From positions 6,386,001 to 6,450,000 of the forward strand of contig NZ_JAFQ01000004.1 in the NCBI RefSeq assembly GCF_000526215.1: a DNA stretch of 64,000 nucleotides. Direction: 5' to 3'. Shown one piece after another: positions 62,199 through 64,000 of the stretch (its first letter is position 1; each line of letters begins with the position of its first letter). The notes beneath the pieces are model-generated. The model searched no databases and was not told the DNA's origin. It saw nothing but the letters and a program-made list of their open reading frames with translations. The position numbers and the translations under genes are program-made. The DNA comes from Nocardia sp. BMG51109. Lineage in GTDB: Bacteria > Actinomycetota > Actinomycetes > Mycobacteriales > Mycobacteriaceae.

Positions 62199-62984
62199 GT
62201 GCGAACCCAGACCGCAGGCGACCTGCTCCGGCACTGGCGGGTCACCCGCCGCCTCAGCCAGCTCGAGCTGGCCGGGCGCGCCGAAACCTCGGCCCGCCAC
62301 CTGAGCTTCATCGAAACCGGCCGCTCCACGCCGAGCAGGCAGCTGATCCTGCACCTGTCCGAGCAGCTGGAAATCCCCCTGCGCGAACGCAATCGGGTGC
62401 TGCTGGCCGCCGGCTACGCACCCGTCTACGCCGAACCCGGATTGGACACACCGCAGATGGAACCCGTGCGCGACGCCATGCGGCGGATCCTGGCCGGCCA
62501 CGACCCGCATCCCGCGCTCGCGGTCGACATGCACTGGAACATGGTCGACGCCAACGCGAGCGCCGGGCTGTTCCTCCAGGACGTCGCGGCCGAGCTGCTG
62601 GCGCCGCCGGTCAACGCGTTGCGCCTGAGCCTGCATCCCGACGGCCTGGCTCCGCGCATCCGCAATCTCGCGGAGTGGCGCGGGCACCTGTTCGAGCGCC
62701 TGCAACGCCAGATCGAGATCACCGGTTCGGACCACCTCCGCGCGCTGCTGGCCGAGGTGCGCGACTATCCCGGCGGCGAGCATCCACCGGGCCTGCCCGA
62801 ACCGGAACAGGCGGTGGTCCCGCTTCGCCTGTGCCACAACGGCACCGAACTCGCCTTCCTCAGCGCCATGACCGTTTTCGGTACCCCCATGAACGTCACC
62901 GTCGCCGAACTGGCGATCGAGTCGTTCTTCCCCGCCGATCCGGTCACCGCGGCATACCTGCGCGACAGCATGCCCCTCGGATAG
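62199..62984 (+). CDS. XRE-family regulator with MmyB-like ligand-binding domain
   Basis: A 261-residue regulator. It has an N-terminal Cro/C1 helix-turn-helix (LLRHWRVTRRLSQLELAGRA, ETSARHLSFIETGRSTPSRQ) and then the MmyB-like PAS-type domain (LAVDMHWNMVDANASAGLFL, NALRLSLHPDGLAPRIRNLA, MTVFGTPMNVTVAELAIESF). Such domains probably bind a fatty acid or similar ligand. GTG 62199 gives the usual N terminus. The divergent SDR is the likely target. Confidence 0.9.
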   Translation: MRTQTAGDLLRHWRVTRRLSQLELAGRAETSARHLSFIETGRSTPSRQLILHLSEQLEIPLRERNRVLLAAGYAPVYAEPGLDTPQMEPVRDAMRRILAGHDPHPALAVDMHWNMVDANASAGLFLQDVAAELLAPPVNALRLSLHPDGLAPRIRNLAEWRGHLFERLQRQIEITGSDHLRALLAEVRDYPGGEHPPGLPEPEQAVVPLRLCHNGTELAFLSAMTVFGTPMNVTVAELAIESFFPADPVTAAYLRDSMPLG

Positions 62985-63015
62985 CCCGCGCGCCCGTGGC
63001 TGGACAATCGAGGCC

Positions 63016-63882
63016 ATGAGCGATGCGGCGGCACGCGTGGAAGAACTCCTCGGCACGCCCGTGCGGGCGATCTCGGATCACGGGCGCAGCCACGCGTGGA
63101 CGCTGCACCGCGCCGCCGTGGCCGACGGGCACGAGGTCTTCGTGAAAGCCGTTGACGACGACGCGGATCCGGATGCCGGCCGGGCCCTGCACGCCGAGGC
63201 GGCCGGGCTGCGCTGGCTGGGGGAGGGCGACGCCCATGGGCTGGTGCCGGCGGTGTCGGGCGCCGATCGGCGGACGCTGGTGCTCCCGTGGCTGGCCGCG
63301 GCGGCGCCGAGCGCTGCGGCCGCCGAGGCATTCGGCCGCGGGCTTGCGGCACTGCATCGAGCCGCGCCCGATTCCTACGGAGCGCCGTGGGACGGCTTCA
63401 TCGCCACTGTCCCGCAGGACAATACGCCGACGACGGGGGAGTGGGGGCCGTGGTACGCCGGTCGGCGGCTGGCGCCGCTGCTCCCGGCGGCCGCACGGGA
63501 TCTGGGCGGCAGCGGGGTGCGATTGATCGAACGGGTCATAGCCGAGATCGACGCACTGGCCGGCGAACCGGAACCACCCGGTCGTATCCACGGTGACCTG
63601 TGGTCCGGCAATCTCCTCTGGACGGACCGCGGGGTCAAGGTGATCGACCCCGCGGCGCACGGGGGCCATCGGGAAACCGATCTGGCCATGCTGGCCCTGT
63701 TCGGCACGCCGCACCTGGACCGGATCCTGGCCGCCTATCAGGAGGCCGCCCCGTTGAAACCCGGCTGGCGGCAACGTATCCCGCTGCATCAGCTGTATCC
63801 GCTGCTCGTGCACGTGGTGCTGTTCGGGGGCACGTATCGAGGGTCGGCCGTCGCCGCGGCGGAGGCGGCGTTGCGAGCCTGA
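63016..63882 (+). CDS. Fructosamine-kinase family protein
   Basis: A 288-residue kinase-like protein of the fructosamine-3-kinase group, which phosphorylates sugars attached to protein amines so that they fall off. Visible are VFVKAVDDD (ATP lysine), HAEAAGLRWL (Glu helix), the catalytic loop GRIHGDLWSGNLLW (Asp and Asn), VIDPAAHGGHRETDLAMLAL (metal Asp) and LYPLLVHVVLFGGTY. All catalytic residues are present. It lies 31 bases after the MmyB-like gene on the same strand, possibly in one operon. Confidence 0.9.
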   Translation: MSDAAARVEELLGTPVRAISDHGRSHAWTLHRAAVADGHEVFVKAVDDDADPDAGRALHAEAAGLRWLGEGDAHGLVPAVSGADRRTLVLPWLAAAAPSAAAAEAFGRGLAALHRAAPDSYGAPWDGFIATVPQDNTPTTGEWGPWYAGRRLAPLLPAAARDLGGSGVRLIERVIAEIDALAGEPEPPGRIHGDLWSGNLLWTDRGVKVIDPAAHGGHRETDLAMLALFGTPHLDRILAAYQEAAPLKPGWRQRIPLHQLYPLLVHVVLFGGTYRGSAVAAAEAALRA

Positions 63883-63949
63883 GTGCCGGCGTCAGCGGGT
63901 CCGCTTCGGCCGATAAAAAATATCTAAACGGAAATATGCGCATCTGAGC

Positions 63950-64000
63950 ATGTGGCTCGATCATGTTGCCGCCGACGAACCGACGGCAAAAGAAGCACTG
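63950..64000 (+). CDS. Possible start of a further gene, cut by the window edge
   Basis: ATG 63950 opens a frame of 17 codons that runs off the window end (MWLDHVAADEPTAKEAL). It follows a markedly AT-rich stretch at 63911-63936 (GATAAAAAATATCTAAACGG and more), unusual here and suggestive of a promoter. I cannot identify a product from so short a piece. Confidence 0.3.
   Translation, partial: MWLDHVAADEPTAKEAL

Overview
The window is very GC-rich actinobacterial DNA from a mycolic-acid-type organism, most likely Nocardia or a close relative. The evidence is RbpA, three F420-dependent PPOX-fold flavoenzymes, an aerobic cobalamin pathway with the CobIJ and CbiE-CbiT fusions, an ESX-type EspG cluster, and many leaderless-type starts. 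From memory, the gene order follows the Mycobacterium tuberculosis stretch from Rv2050 (rbpA) to Rv2090 (5'-3' exonuclease): exonuclease, M24 peptidase, PPOX and SDR, cobL, cobK, cobIJ, cobH, cobG, cobN, then fxsA, lnt and rbpA. That gives a conserved backbone against which insertions and losses can be seen.

Layout. 0.5-4.7 kb holds the exonuclease, the M24 peptidase, a PPOX protein and a DprE2-like SDR. 4.7-17.1 kb is aerobic cobalamin synthesis: cobL and cobK on the plus strand; cobG, cobH and cobIJ on the minus strand; and cobN behind a cobalamin riboswitch. Two related small exported glycine-zipper proteins (6.2 and 17.5 kb) lie inside and beside this block, and cobM is missing from its usual place. 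18-22 kb has two convergent PPOX proteins, methionine aminopeptidase divergent from an XRE regulator across two palindromes, and a DegP-like protease without a signal peptide. 22.5-26.1 kb is a three-gene overlapping ESX accessory operon (helical protein, WXG-domain proline-rich protein, EspG). 26.4-29.4 kb is tldD-tldE. 29.5-37.4 kb holds TetR, a TSUP permease, a NarL-type two-component system, FxsA, an amidohydrolase and Lnt.

37.8-53.6 kb is the accessory highlight: a 4,632-residue four-module nonribosomal peptide synthetase, translationally coupled to a DrrA/DrrB-type ABC exporter and closed by a strong hairpin. Module 1 has an EntF-like starter condensation domain and a serine-specific adenylation code. 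Modules 2-4 have three related codes that I cannot assign. The product is probably an N-acylated Ser-X-Y-Z peptide, exported on synthesis. The island sits between lnt and rbpA, where related actinobacteria carry ppm1, and no ppm1 is present.

53.7-64 kb returns to housekeeping and small accessory genes: rbpA with a SigR/SigH-type promoter, an M23 peptidase, an ArsR regulator, a GT9 glycosyltransferase, a 5-formyl-THF cyclo-ligase, a diverged toxin-antitoxin pair with a palindromic operator, an SGNH hydrolase, GtrA, an SDR with an MmyB-like regulator, and a fructosamine-kinase-like protein. Short tandem duplications recur in the intergenic regions throughout.
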